A stretch of 64,000 nucleotides of DNA from Naasia sp. SYSU D00057 (lineage in GTDB: Bacteria > Actinomycetota > Actinomycetes > Actinomycetales > Microbacteriaceae). The position numbers and the translations under genes were made by a program. Positions 52,060 through 60,578 of the stretch are shown in pieces. The stretch lies in assembly GCF_017916505.1 (NCBI RefSeq), contig NZ_JAFMSZ010000001.1, positions 1,178,001 through 1,242,000 of the forward strand. The letters run 5' to 3'. How positions within the stretch are numbered: the first letter of the stretch is position 1; the number at the start of each line of letters is the position of its first letter. A model generated the notes under the pieces. That model did no database searches, was not told where the DNA came from, and was given only the letters and a program-made list of their open reading frames with translations.

Positions 52060-53358
52060 GTGAAGAAGCGTTCGTCGAGGAGGCTGATCCCGCTCGCCGC
52101 GGCGATCACTGTCCTGAGCCTCACGGCCTGTGGCGGCCAGTCCGGCAGCTCCGCAGGTCAGGGATCCGGCCCGGTCGAGGACCCGGAGCAGGAGGTGACC
52201 ATCTCCTTCGCCTCGTGGATCGGCGAGTCGGACGAGATGGCCCAGATCAAGAAGGCGTTCGAGAAGGAGCACCCCACCATCAAGGTGGAGCTGCGGGCCG
52301 TGCCCGCGGACTCGATGACGCAGACCCTCACGACCCAGATCGCCGGCAACAACCCGCCCGACGTCGCGTTCGTCGACGCGAGCACCGTCGCCGCGTTCGC
52401 CTCGCGCGGCGCGCTCGTCAACCTCGACAACTACATCTCGCGCAGCGACGTCGTCGACCCGGACGACTACGTCGACGTGTTCCGCACCTTCGCGACGTTC
52501 GAGGACAGCATGTACGGGCTGCCCATCGACGGCGAGTCGACCGCCCTCTTCTACCGCACCGACATGTTCGAGGCGGCCGGCATCGACGGCCCGCCCACCA
52601 CGTGGGAGGAGCTCGAGGAGACCGCCGCGAAGCTCACCCAGCCCGACAAGAAGCAGTACGGACTCGCGATGTTCGCCCCCGAGTCGGCGTACTACTGGTA
52701 CCCCTTCCTCTGGCAGAACGGCGGCAACGTCCTCGACGACGAGGGCAAACCGGTCTTCGACAGCCTGGAGGCGCAGGAGGCGGCCGAGTACTACGTCGGC
52801 CTCACCGACTACGCGGCGCCGGACTACCTCAACTCGAACTCGTACGACGCCCGCCTCGGCTTTTTCCAGGGCCAGATGGGCATGTACATCGCGGGCGCCT
52901 GGTTCGCCGGGGTCATCGCGGAGGAGGCGCCGGACCTCGAGGGCAAGTGGGCCACCGCCAACCTGCCCGAGGGTGAGGCCGGCTGCGCCACCACCGTCGC
53001 GAGCGACTCGCTCGTCCTCTTCGAGGGCTCGGACAACACCGACGCCGGCTGGCAGTGGATCGAGTACCTCTCGCAGCCCGAGAACATGGCGCTGCTGACC
53101 TACGGCAGCCCGAACGGAACGCTGCTGCCCACCACGGAGTCGCTCCTCGACTCCCCCGAGCTCCTGGAGAAGAAGCCGCAGCTCGAGGGCTTCGCCGAGG
53201 CGATGAAGTGCGGCGTCAGCAACGTGCAGGTCAACGAGGTCTGGCCGCAGATGGAGGCCGAGCTCAACACCCAGCTCGGGCTCGCCATGTACGGCGAGAT
53301 CGAGGTGGACGAGGCCCTCGCGAACGCGAAGGCGGAAGCCGAGAAGCTCCTCCGGTGA
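52060..53358 (+). CDS. Carbohydrate ABC transporter substrate-binding lipoprotein
   Basis: A 432-residue family-1 binding protein. A lipoprotein signal (RRLIPLAAAITVLSLTACGG; lipobox LTAC) is followed by EVTISFASWIGESDEM, NNPPDVAFVDASTVAAFASR, YGLPIDGESTALFYRTDMFE, and a C-terminal region lined with aromatic residues (AYYWYPFLWQNGG). These features fit sugar and oligosaccharide binders. The GTG start has an AAAGGAG site. First gene of a three-gene import operon lacking its own ATPase, which in actinobacteria is often a shared MsiK-like protein. Confidence 0.93.
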   Translation: MKKRSSRRLIPLAAAITVLSLTACGGQSGSSAGQGSGPVEDPEQEVTISFASWIGESDEMAQIKKAFEKEHPTIKVELRAVPADSMTQTLTTQIAGNNPPDVAFVDASTVAAFASRGALVNLDNYISRSDVVDPDDYVDVFRTFATFEDSMYGLPIDGESTALFYRTDMFEAAGIDGPPTTWEELEETAAKLTQPDKKQYGLAMFAPESAYYWYPFLWQNGGNVLDDEGKPVFDSLEAQEAAEYYVGLTDYAAPDYLNSNSYDARLGFFQGQMGMYIAGAWFAGVIAEEAPDLEGKWATANLPEGEAGCATTVASDSLVLFEGSDNTDAGWQWIEYLSQPENMALLTYGSPNGTLLPTTESLLDSPELLEKKPQLEGFAEAMKCGVSNVQVNEVWPQMEAELNTQLGLAMYGEIEVDEALANAKAEAEKLLR

Positions 53359-53456
53359 TCCCCCGCCGCCGGCTCCGACCCCACCGGTCGGGGCCGGCGG
53401 CACCCTCGCGTCCGGCGGAGGCCGGACATCCAGAACGACGTACGAAGGAGTTCGTC

Positions 53457-54449
53457 ATGGCGGTGGACACCGCTCGGCCCGCGTCGCGGACGCGGCCATC
53501 CGGACCGCGGAGGGTCCCCGCGGCCCGCCGCCCCTCCGGCTCCCGCCCCTCCCCGACCCGCTCCACGTCTCTCGCGGGGCGGATGGGCCGCGCGTGGCGC
53601 GCCTACCTCTTCCTCTCCCCCGGCCTGATCGTGTTCTCGCTGTTCACGGTGTTCGCGCTGCTGTTCGGCTTCTATCTGACCTTCCACGAGTGGAACCTGA
53701 TCAGCCAGGACAAGCCGTTCGTCGGCCTGCAGAACTACATGGACCTGGCGGAGGACGAGAGCTTCCTCAAGTCGATCGTCAACACCTTCTACTTCACCGG
53801 CGCCTCCGTGCCGATCACGATGGCGATCGGGTTCTGCCTCGCGCTCCTGCTCAACCAGGCGATCAAGTTCAAGGGGCTCTTCCGCACCCTGTTCTTCCTG
53901 CCCCAGGTCACCCCGTTCGTCGTCGTCGCGATCATCTGGAAGTGGCTCTACAACGGCGACTACGGGCTCTTCAACTTCTACCTGCTGAAGACGCAGCTCA
54001 TCCGCGAGCCCCTGCTCTGGCTGTCCGACCAGAACCTCGCGATGCCGGCGGTCATCCTGATGAGCGTCTGGTCGGGCGTCGGCTTCTCGATGGTCATCTA
54101 CCTGGCGGGCCTGCAGGGCATCCCGCATGAGCTGCAGGAGGCCGCCAAGGTCGACGGTGCCGGCAGCTGGCAGCGGCTCTGGAACGTCACCATCCCGCAG
54201 CTGGCCCCGACCACCCTGTTCCTCCTGGTCATGGGCATCATCGGCTCGCTGCAGGTCTTCACCCAGATCTTCGTCATGACGAAGGGCGGGCCCGTGGAGC
54301 GGACCAGCACGATGGTCTATTACATCTACGAGGCCGCCTTCAAGTTCTACGAGATGGGCTACGCGACGACCCTCGCGTTCGTCCTCTTCGCCATCACGCT
54401 GGTGTTCACCTGGATCCAGCTCCGGCTCTACCGAAAGGCCGACCTGTGA
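53457..54449 (+). CDS. Carbohydrate ABC transporter permease 1 (MalF-like)
   Basis: A 330-residue inner-membrane permease. After a basic Pro/Arg-rich N-terminus of about 45 residues, six membrane segments follow (YLFLSPGLIVFSLFTVFALL first). The coupling motif EAAKVDGAGSWQRLWNVTIP (EAA loop) contacts the ATPase. Starts at an ATG with GAAGGAG; overlaps the next gene by 4 bp (GTGA). Confidence 0.93.
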   Translation: MAVDTARPASRTRPSGPRRVPAARRPSGSRPSPTRSTSLAGRMGRAWRAYLFLSPGLIVFSLFTVFALLFGFYLTFHEWNLISQDKPFVGLQNYMDLAEDESFLKSIVNTFYFTGASVPITMAIGFCLALLLNQAIKFKGLFRTLFFLPQVTPFVVVAIIWKWLYNGDYGLFNFYLLKTQLIREPLLWLSDQNLAMPAVILMSVWSGVGFSMVIYLAGLQGIPHELQEAAKVDGAGSWQRLWNVTIPQLAPTTLFLLVMGIIGSLQVFTQIFVMTKGGPVERTSTMVYYIYEAAFKFYEMGYATTLAFVLFAITLVFTWIQLRLYRKADL

Positions 54450-55387
54450 GTGCCACCGTCGAGGTCCTGCAGCCTCAGGAGCTGGACCGCCGCTCCGAGC
54501 TGCGCCCCGAGGGCGCGGGCGACCGGAAGCGGCGCTGGATCCGCTACGCCCTCATCTACCTGATCCTCATCCCCGGCGCGATCCTCTTCGTCGGGCCGTT
54601 CGCCTGGCTGGTGAGCGCGTCGTTCCAGCGCACCGGCGACATCTTCTCCTGGCCGCCGCAGTGGATCCCGCAGGACCCGACCGTCGAGGGGTACGCCGAG
54701 TTCGCGCAGACGGGGGCCCTGCGCTGGTTCGCGAACAGCGCGTTCGTGGCGACGAGCGTCACCGTGCTGCAGCTGCTGCTCAACTCGATGTGCGCGTTCG
54801 CGTTCGCGAAGCTGAAGTTCCCCGGTCGGGAGCCGCTGTTCCTGCTGGTGCTCGCCACCATGATGGTGCCGCCGCAGATCACGATGATCCCGAACTACCT
54901 GATCCTGCAGCGCATCCCGCTGTTCGGCGGCAACGACCTCTTCGGCAACGGGGGTCACGGGATGCTCGACTCGTACGCGGGCCTCATCCTGCCCGGCGCG
55001 GTGAGCGCGTTCGGCATCTTCCTGCTCCGCCAGTTCATGATGACGATCCCCGACGAGCTGCTCGACGCCGCACGCGTCGACGGAGCGTCCGAGTTCCGGG
55101 TCTACCGGCAGATCATGCTGCCGCTCTGCCGCCCGGTGCTCGCCGCGACCGCGATCTTCACGTTCATGGCCGCGTGGGAGGACTTCCTCTGGCCGCTCAT
55201 CATCCTGAGCGACCCCGGGAAGTTCACGGCGCCGCTCGGGCTCGCGATGTTCGTGATGAAGAACCAGACCGAGTGGGGCATGCTGCTCGCCGGGTCCGTG
55301 ATCGCGACCCTGCCGATGGTGATCGTGTTCATGATCTTCCAGCGGCAGTTCGTGCAGGGCGTCGCGATGAGCGGCATCAAGGGCTGA
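54446..55387 (+). CDS. Carbohydrate ABC transporter permease 2 (MalG-like)
   Basis: A 313-residue permease with six membrane segments (YALIYLILIPGAILFVGPFA first) and the EAA-type loop DAARVDGASEFRVYRQIMLP. The GTG start overlaps the preceding stop. Together the three proteins form a CUT1-type importer. Confidence 0.93.
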   Translation: MSATVEVLQPQELDRRSELRPEGAGDRKRRWIRYALIYLILIPGAILFVGPFAWLVSASFQRTGDIFSWPPQWIPQDPTVEGYAEFAQTGALRWFANSAFVATSVTVLQLLLNSMCAFAFAKLKFPGREPLFLLVLATMMVPPQITMIPNYLILQRIPLFGGNDLFGNGGHGMLDSYAGLILPGAVSAFGIFLLRQFMMTIPDELLDAARVDGASEFRVYRQIMLPLCRPVLAATAIFTFMAAWEDFLWPLIILSDPGKFTAPLGLAMFVMKNQTEWGMLLAGSVIATLPMVIVFMIFQRQFVQGVAMSGIKG

Positions 55388-55444
55388 ACCGGCTCGTAGC
55401 GCCGGTCCCGGTTCGGGTCCTGGGCCGGCGCTACGCTCCTCCGG

Positions 55445-56263
55445 GTGATCGAACCCGTCGTCCCCGTCTCCTGGCTCCGCGAGCACCGGGAGGAGGTGAT
55501 CGTCGCCGACGTCCGCTGGTACCTCGACGGGCGCTCCGGCCGCGCCGCCTACGACGGCGGCCACCTCCCGGGCGCGATCTTCGTCGAGCTCGAGGAGGCG
55601 CTGAGCGGGCACGCCGATGAGACGACGGGTCGGCATCCGCTGCCCACGCCGGAGGCGTTCGCGGCCGCGCTGTCGGCGCTCGGCATCGGCGACGACGCGA
55701 CGGTCATCGCCTACGACGACGAGGGCGGCGTGATCGCGGCGCGGCTCGTGTGGATGCTGCGCGCGCTCGGCCGGGACGCGGCGATCCTCGACGGCGGCAT
55801 CGCGGCCTGGGACGGCCCGCTGGAGACCGAGGCGACGGTGCTGCCGGCCGCCGCCGCGACCGCGGCGCCGTGGCCCGACGAGCTGCTCGCCGCCATCGAC
55901 GAGCTCGCCACCACCGACGCGGTGATCGTCGACGCGCGCAACGGCGACCGCTACCGCGGGGAGAACGAGCCCGTGGACCCCCGCGCCGGTCACGTGCCGG
56001 GCGCGGTGAGCGTGCCCTGCCGCGAGAACCTCGACGGGAGCGGCCGGCTCCTCCCCCGCGACGAGCTGCGCCGCCGCTTCGAGGCGGCAGGGGTCACCGC
56101 GGATCGGCCGGTCCTCTCCTACTGCGGGTCCGGCGTGACCGCGACCCACAACCTGCTCACGCTCGAGTACGCGGGCCTCGGCCGCGGCCGGCTCTATCCG
56201 GGCTCGTGGTCCCAGTACAGCCGCGCGGCCGGCCGCCCGGTCGAGACCGGGGACCGCCGGTAG
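55445..56263 (+). CDS. Sulfurtransferase (tandem rhodanese)
   Basis: A 272-residue two-domain rhodanese. The N-terminal domain is catalytically inactive (VADVRWYLDGR, GGHLPGAIFVELEEALSG). The C-terminal domain holds the active Cys C227 in the loop YCGSGVTATHN, matching 3-mercaptopyruvate sulfurtransferases (CGSGVTA) rather than thiosulfate:cyanide enzymes. Acts in cytosolic sulfur transfer. Confidence 0.9.
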   Translation: MIEPVVPVSWLREHREEVIVADVRWYLDGRSGRAAYDGGHLPGAIFVELEEALSGHADETTGRHPLPTPEAFAAALSALGIGDDATVIAYDDEGGVIAARLVWMLRALGRDAAILDGGIAAWDGPLETEATVLPAAAATAAPWPDELLAAIDELATTDAVIVDARNGDRYRGENEPVDPRAGHVPGAVSVPCRENLDGSGRLLPRDELRRRFEAAGVTADRPVLSYCGSGVTATHNLLTLEYAGLGRGRLYPGSWSQYSRAAGRPVETGDRR

Positions 56264-56264
56264 C

Positions 56265-56370
56265 GGTTGCGCGCATCAGGAGATCCGCTCCGCGAGCCGG
56301 CGTGTCGTCCTGAACCGCGTGCAATACCGGTCGGAAGTCCTGATCCGGCCCGGATCTCCTGATCCGCGCG
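56265..56370. repeat. Intergenic repeat, copy 2 (rhodanese-ffh gap)
   Basis: Begins GGTTGCGCGCATCAGGAGAT. ATCAGGAGATCCG (56275-56287) is perfectly complementary to CGGATCTCCTGAT (56351-56363). TCCTGAACCGCGTGC at 56308, then TCCTGATCC at 56338 and 56357, repeat the 33, 30 and 19 bp spacings seen at 44474-44578. It lies between convergent genes. Confidence 0.82.
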
Positions 56371-56382
56371 GGTGGCGGGAGG

Positions 56383-57939
56383 TCAGCGGCCGAGGAGCTT
56401 CTGCAGGGCCGCCATGTCCTCTTCGCTCGGGGCGCCCTTCGCGCCGCCCCCGCCGAGGCCGAAGCCGGAGCCGCCGGAGGTCTTCGGCTCCTTCGCGCCC
56501 GCCAGGAGCGCGGCGTTCTCCGCTGCCCGCTTGGCCGGGTTGCCGGACTTCGAGCCCTGCACCTTCTTCTTCTGCGGCTTGCCGCGGTAGCCGCCGCCGG
56601 GCATCGGTCCCATGCCGGGCACCTGCGGGACCCCGCCCTTCGCGACCGTCTTCATCATCTTGGCGGCCTGCTCGAAGCGCTGGACGAGCTGGTTCACGTC
56701 GGTGACGGTCATGCCCGAGCCTCGGGCGATGCGGAGGCGGCGGGAGCCGTTGAGGATCTTCGGGTTGAGGCGCTCGGCGCGCGTCATCGACTGGATGATC
56801 GCCTCGGTGCGCACGATCTCGCGCTCGTCGAAGTTGTCGAGCTGCTCGCGCATCCCACGGGCGCCGGGCAGCATGCCGATCATCTTCTTGATCGAGCCCA
56901 TGTTGCGCAGCTGCTGCATCTGCCCGAGGAAGTCCTCGAGGGTGAAGCTGTCGGTCGCGAACTTCTCGGCGACCTTGCGGGCCTCCTCCTCGTCGAACGC
57001 CTGCTGAGCCTGCTCGATGAGGGTGAGGATGTCGCCGAGGTCGAGGATGCGGCTCGCCATGCGGTCCGGGTGGAAGGGCTCGAAGTCCTCGAGCCGCTCG
57101 CCCGTCGAGGCGAAGATGATCGGGCGGCCGGTGACCGAGGCGACCGACAGCGCCGCGCCACCACGGGCGTCGCCGTCGAGCTTCGTGAGGACGACGCCGG
57201 TGAAGTCGACGCCCTCCTGGAAGGCGCGCGCCGTGGCGACGGCGTCCTGGCCGATCATCGCGTCGATGACGAACAGCACCTCGTCCGGGTCGGTCGCCCG
57301 GCGGATGTCCGCGGCCTGCTTCATCATGTCCGCGTCGACGCCGAGGCGGCCCGCGGTGTCGACGACGACCACGTCGTACTGCTTGTCGGTGGCGAACCGC
57401 ATGGAGTCGGTGGCCACGCGGACCGGATCGCCGACGCCGTTGCCCGGCTCGGGCGCGTAGACGGCGGCGCCCGCCTGCTCGCCGACCACCTGCAGCTGGG
57501 TCACGGCGTTCGGGCGCTGCAGGTCGGCGGCGACGAGGAGGGGGCGGTGGCCCTCCTTGACGAGCCAGCGCGCGAGCTTGCCGGCGAGGGTCGTCTTCCC
57601 GGCGCCCTGGAGGCCCGCGAGCATGATCACGGTCGGCGGGTTCTTCGCGAAGCTGAGACGGCGCTGCTCACCGCCGAGGATCGAGACGAGCTCGTCGTTG
57701 ACGATCTTCACGACCTGCTGGGCCGGGTTGAGCGCCTGGCTCGCCGCGGCCTCGAGGGCGCGCTCACGGATGTCGGCGGTGAACTTCTTCACCACGTCGA
57801 GGTTGACGTCGGCCTCGAGGAGGGCGCGGCGGATCTCGCGGACGGTCGAGTCCACATCCGCGGGGCTGAGGCGCCCCTTGTTGCGCAGGTTGGCGAGGGC
57901 GGCGGTGAGCCGATCCGACAGGGACGCGAAGGTAGCCAT
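56383..57939 (-). CDS. ffh: Signal recognition particle protein Ffh
   Basis: SRP54 GTPase targeting membrane proteins with 4.5S RNA and FtsY. 518 residues: N domain (1-90), G domain with P-loop GLQGAGKTTLAGKLA (109-123), DTAGRLGVD and TKLDGDARGGAALS, and the Met-rich M domain (about 320-470; MGSIKKMIGMLPGARG, SRRLRIARGSGMTVTDV). A Gly/Lys-rich tail follows. Confidence 0.97.
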   Translation of the reverse strand: MATFASLSDRLTAALANLRNKGRLSPADVDSTVREIRRALLEADVNLDVVKKFTADIRERALEAAASQALNPAQQVVKIVNDELVSILGGEQRRLSFAKNPPTVIMLAGLQGAGKTTLAGKLARWLVKEGHRPLLVAADLQRPNAVTQLQVVGEQAGAAVYAPEPGNGVGDPVRVATDSMRFATDKQYDVVVVDTAGRLGVDADMMKQAADIRRATDPDEVLFVIDAMIGQDAVATARAFQEGVDFTGVVLTKLDGDARGGAALSVASVTGRPIIFASTGERLEDFEPFHPDRMASRILDLGDILTLIEQAQQAFDEEEARKVAEKFATDSFTLEDFLGQMQQLRNMGSIKKMIGMLPGARGMREQLDNFDEREIVRTEAIIQSMTRAERLNPKILNGSRRLRIARGSGMTVTDVNQLVQRFEQAAKMMKTVAKGGVPQVPGMGPMPGGGYRGKPQKKKVQGSKSGNPAKRAAENAALLAGAKEPKTSGGSGFGLGGGGAKGAPSEEDMAALQKLLGR

Positions 57940-57999
57940 GGTCGGGCCAGTTTAGCGAGCGCGTCCGGGCGCTTCCCGGGTGCCGATTAGCCTGAGCGG

Positions 58000-58962
58000 A
58001 TGCGGAAGGTGCAGCTGGGTCGCTCAGGGATCGAGGTGACCGAGCTCTTCTTTGGGGCGGGCGGGATCGGCGGCATCGGCTCGTCGCTCGCGACACGCGG
58101 CAAGGGGCTCACCCTGGCGCAGGGCGTGGAGCGGATGGACGAGGCGTACGACCTCGGGATCCGCGTCGTCGACACCGCCAACTCGTATGCCGGCGGGCGC
58201 AGCGAGGAGGCCGTCGGGCGGTGGCTGGGTGAGCGGGAGCCGGAGGACGAGCTCGTCGCCACGAAGGTCGGCGGGCTCGTCGAGCCCGGCCAGGACCGCA
58301 TCGATCTGTCCGGGGCGCACATCGGCCGCCAGCTGGCGGCGAGCATCCGCCGCCTCGGTCGCGTCGACCTCTACCTCTCGCAGGGCACCGACCCCTCCAC
58401 TCCGCTCGCCGAGACCCTCGCCGCGTTCGCGGCCGCCGTCGAGGCGCGCACGATCCGCGCCTACGGCCTCAGCAACGTGACCCCGCGTCAGCTCGAGGAG
58501 GTGCTGTCGGTCGCCGACCGCGAGCGGCTGCCGCGGCCGGAGTGGGTGCAGAACTCGTTCAGCCTCCTCGTCCGCACCGACGAGCGCGACCTGCTGCCCC
58601 TCGCGGCGGCGGAGGGGCTCGGCTACACGCCCTACTCGCCGCTCGCGGGCGGCCTCCTGTCGGACCGCTACCTGCACGGCGCCGAGCCGAAGCCGGGCAG
58701 CCGGATCGCGCTCGCCGGCGCCATCTACGCCCAGGTGAACACGCCGGGCGGGCTGGAGCGGGTGGAGCGCCTCGCCGCCCGCGCCCGCGACTTCGACGTG
58801 AGCACCGCGGCGCTCGCCCTCGCCTGGCTGCGCCGGCATCCGCACGTCACGGCGCCGATCGTGTCGCCCCGCTCGAGCGGCCAGTGGGACGCCGTCCACG
58901 AGGCGCTCGCCCTCGACCTCACCGACGGCGATGCGGCCGGCATCGCGGAGCTCTTCGACTGA
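58000..58962 (+). CDS. Aldo/keto reductase
   Basis: A 320-residue AKR-fold protein: N-terminal LGRSGIEVTELFFGAGGIGG, catalytic Asp and Tyr region VVDTANSYAGGRSEEAVGRW, KVGG with the active Lys, QNSFSLLVR and YTPYSPLAGGLL near the cofactor site, and ALAWLRRHPHVTAPIVSPRS. Typical NADPH-dependent reductase of unknown substrate. Confidence 0.9.
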   Translation: MRKVQLGRSGIEVTELFFGAGGIGGIGSSLATRGKGLTLAQGVERMDEAYDLGIRVVDTANSYAGGRSEEAVGRWLGEREPEDELVATKVGGLVEPGQDRIDLSGAHIGRQLAASIRRLGRVDLYLSQGTDPSTPLAETLAAFAAAVEARTIRAYGLSNVTPRQLEEVLSVADRERLPRPEWVQNSFSLLVRTDERDLLPLAAAEGLGYTPYSPLAGGLLSDRYLHGAEPKPGSRIALAGAIYAQVNTPGGLERVERLAARARDFDVSTAALALAWLRRHPHVTAPIVSPRSSGQWDAVHEALALDLTDGDAAGIAELFD

Positions 58963-58982
58963 CGGCATCCGGTTCTTCCTGG

Positions 58983-59041
58983 ACGCAACCGGAGGCGCAC
59001 CACGCAACGCTCCCCGGTTGCGTTCTGCACCGCACGTTGCG
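58983..59041. repeat. 19-bp-period double inverted repeat before the carbonic anhydrase gene
   Basis: ACGCAAC at 58983 and 59002 is followed by GTTGCG at 59017 and 59036, each pair 19 bp apart. Also ACGCAACCGG is complementary to CCGGTTGCGT. Sits between two co-oriented genes. Confidence 0.82.
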
Positions 59042-59080
59042 CTTCTCCGTCGGGTGGGGGGCGGGGGCTAGCGTGAGGGC

Positions 59081-59629
59081 ATGGCGCTGCTGCTCCCCTT
59101 CGACGGACACCATCCCGAGGTCGCGGAGGACGCGTTCGTCGCGCCGAACGCGACGCTGATCGGGCGGGTCGCCCTCGCCGCAGGGTCCGGCGTGTTCTTC
59201 GGGGCGGTGCTGCGGGCCGATCGGGACGCCATCACCCTCGGCGAGCGGAGCAACCTGCAGGACAACGTCGTCGTGCACGGCGACCCCGGCGCCCCTGTGC
59301 GGATCGGCAGCGGCGTCAGCGTCGGCCACGGCGCCGTCGTGCACGGCTGCACCATCGAGGACGACTGCCTCATCGGGATGGGCGCCACCGTGCTCAACCG
59401 CGCGGTCATCGGCGCGGGATCGCTCGTGGCGGCCGGCGCGGTCGTGCTCGAGGACACCGTGGTGCCGCCCGGCTCCCTCGTGGCCGGGGTGCCGGCGAAG
59501 GTGCGCCGGGAACTCACCGAGGAGGAGCGCGCGGGGATCCGCGCCAACGCCGACACCTACGTCGCGCTCAGCCGCACCTACCTCGGCGCCGCGCACGCCG
59601 GCCGGTCCGCCGGACCGGACCTGGGCTGA
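59081..59629 (+). CDS. Gamma-carbonic anhydrase family protein
   Basis: A 182-residue left-handed beta-helix protein. The three zinc-ligand histidines are in place: VVVHGDPGAPV and SVGHGAVVHGCTI. Hexapeptide repeats run through residues 18-140. Members hydrate CO2 or act as PaaY/YrdA-like proteins. Its stop is 2 bp before the LLM gene start. Confidence 0.9.
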   Translation: MALLLPFDGHHPEVAEDAFVAPNATLIGRVALAAGSGVFFGAVLRADRDAITLGERSNLQDNVVVHGDPGAPVRIGSGVSVGHGAVVHGCTIEDDCLIGMGATVLNRAVIGAGSLVAAGAVVLEDTVVPPGSLVAGVPAKVRRELTEEERAGIRANADTYVALSRTYLGAAHAGRSAGPDLG

Positions 59630-59631
59630 CC

Positions 59632-60498
59632 GTGCGGCACGGCATCGTCCTCCTGCCGGAGCAGCCGTGGGCGGAGGCCCGCCGCCGGTGGAGCAGCGCC
59701 GAGGGGCTCGGCTTCGACTCGGCGTGGACCTACGACCACCTCTCCTGGCGCTCCCTCGCGGACGGGCCGTGGCACGCCACGATCCCGACGCTCGTGGCCG
59801 CGTCGACCGTGACGACGGACATCCGGCTCGGCACGTTCGTCGCCTCCCCCAACTTCCGCCATCCGGTGCCGTTCGCCAAGGAGATCGCGACGCTCGACGA
59901 CATCTCCGGCGGCCGCGTGCTGCTCGGCGTCGGCTCAGGCGGCACGGGCTTCGACGCGTCGGTGCTCGGTCAGCCGGCCCTCTCCCCCGGCCAGCGGCAC
60001 CGGCGGTTCGTGGAGTTCGTCGACGCGCTCGACCGCCTGCTGCGGCACGAGAGCGACGGCGAGCGCGGCATCGACTTCGACGGCGAGTGGTTCACCGCGG
60101 TGGGCGCCCGGATGGTGGGCAGTCCCCGGCAGACCCCGCGCGTCCCCCTGCTCGTCGCTGCCGACGGACCGAAGGGCATCGCGCTCGCCGCCGAGCGCGG
60201 CGACGGCTGGATCACCCTCGGCAGCCACACCGACGACCTCGACGAGTGGTGGCGCGGCGTGCGGGAGCGGACGGAGCGCCTCGCCGAGCAGGAGGAGCGC
60301 ACCGGCCGCCGGCTGCAGCGCGTGCTGAACCTCGACTCCGCCCCGCGCTTCTCCCTGGAGAGCGTCGACGCGTTCGAGGACGCCGAGGGCCGCGCCCGCG
60401 AGCTCGGCTTCGACGAGGTGATCGTGCACTGGCCGCGCCGGGAGGGCGTCTACGCCGGCGACGAGGAAGTGCTGTACGAGGTCGCGTCCCGGTTCTGA
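59632..60498 (+). CDS. LLM-class flavin-dependent oxidoreductase
   Basis: A 288-residue luciferase-like protein: GIVLLPEQPWAEARRRWSSA, FDSAWTYDHLSWRSLADGPW, IRLGTFVASPNFRHPVPFAK, ISGGRVLLGVGSGGTGFDAS and PLLVAADGPKGIALAAERGD. The WTYDHLSWR motif marks a distinct LLM subgroup common in actinobacteria. GTG start, 2 bp after the carbonic anhydrase gene, so co-transcribed. Substrate unknown. Confidence 0.88.
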   Translation: MRHGIVLLPEQPWAEARRRWSSAEGLGFDSAWTYDHLSWRSLADGPWHATIPTLVAASTVTTDIRLGTFVASPNFRHPVPFAKEIATLDDISGGRVLLGVGSGGTGFDASVLGQPALSPGQRHRRFVEFVDALDRLLRHESDGERGIDFDGEWFTAVGARMVGSPRQTPRVPLLVAADGPKGIALAAERGDGWITLGSHTDDLDEWWRGVRERTERLAEQEERTGRRLQRVLNLDSAPRFSLESVDAFEDAEGRARELGFDEVIVHWPRREGVYAGDEEVLYEVASRF

Positions 60499-60506
60499 CC
60501 GGCGGC

Positions 60507-60564
60507 CGCAACAGGACGACCGTTTCGCTACCGCGTGCCGTTGCGAAACGGTCGTTCGGTTGCG
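60507..60564. repeat. 19-bp-period double inverted repeat between LLM gene and ftsY
   Basis: CGCAAC (60507) and CGCTAC (60526) are 19 bp apart; GTTGCG at 60540 and 60559 are 19 bp apart. In addition ACGACCGTTTCG (60517-60528) is perfectly complementary to CGAAACGGTCGT (60544-60555). Between convergent genes. Confidence 0.85.
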
Positions 60565-60578
60565 AGAGGCGCGCTCGG

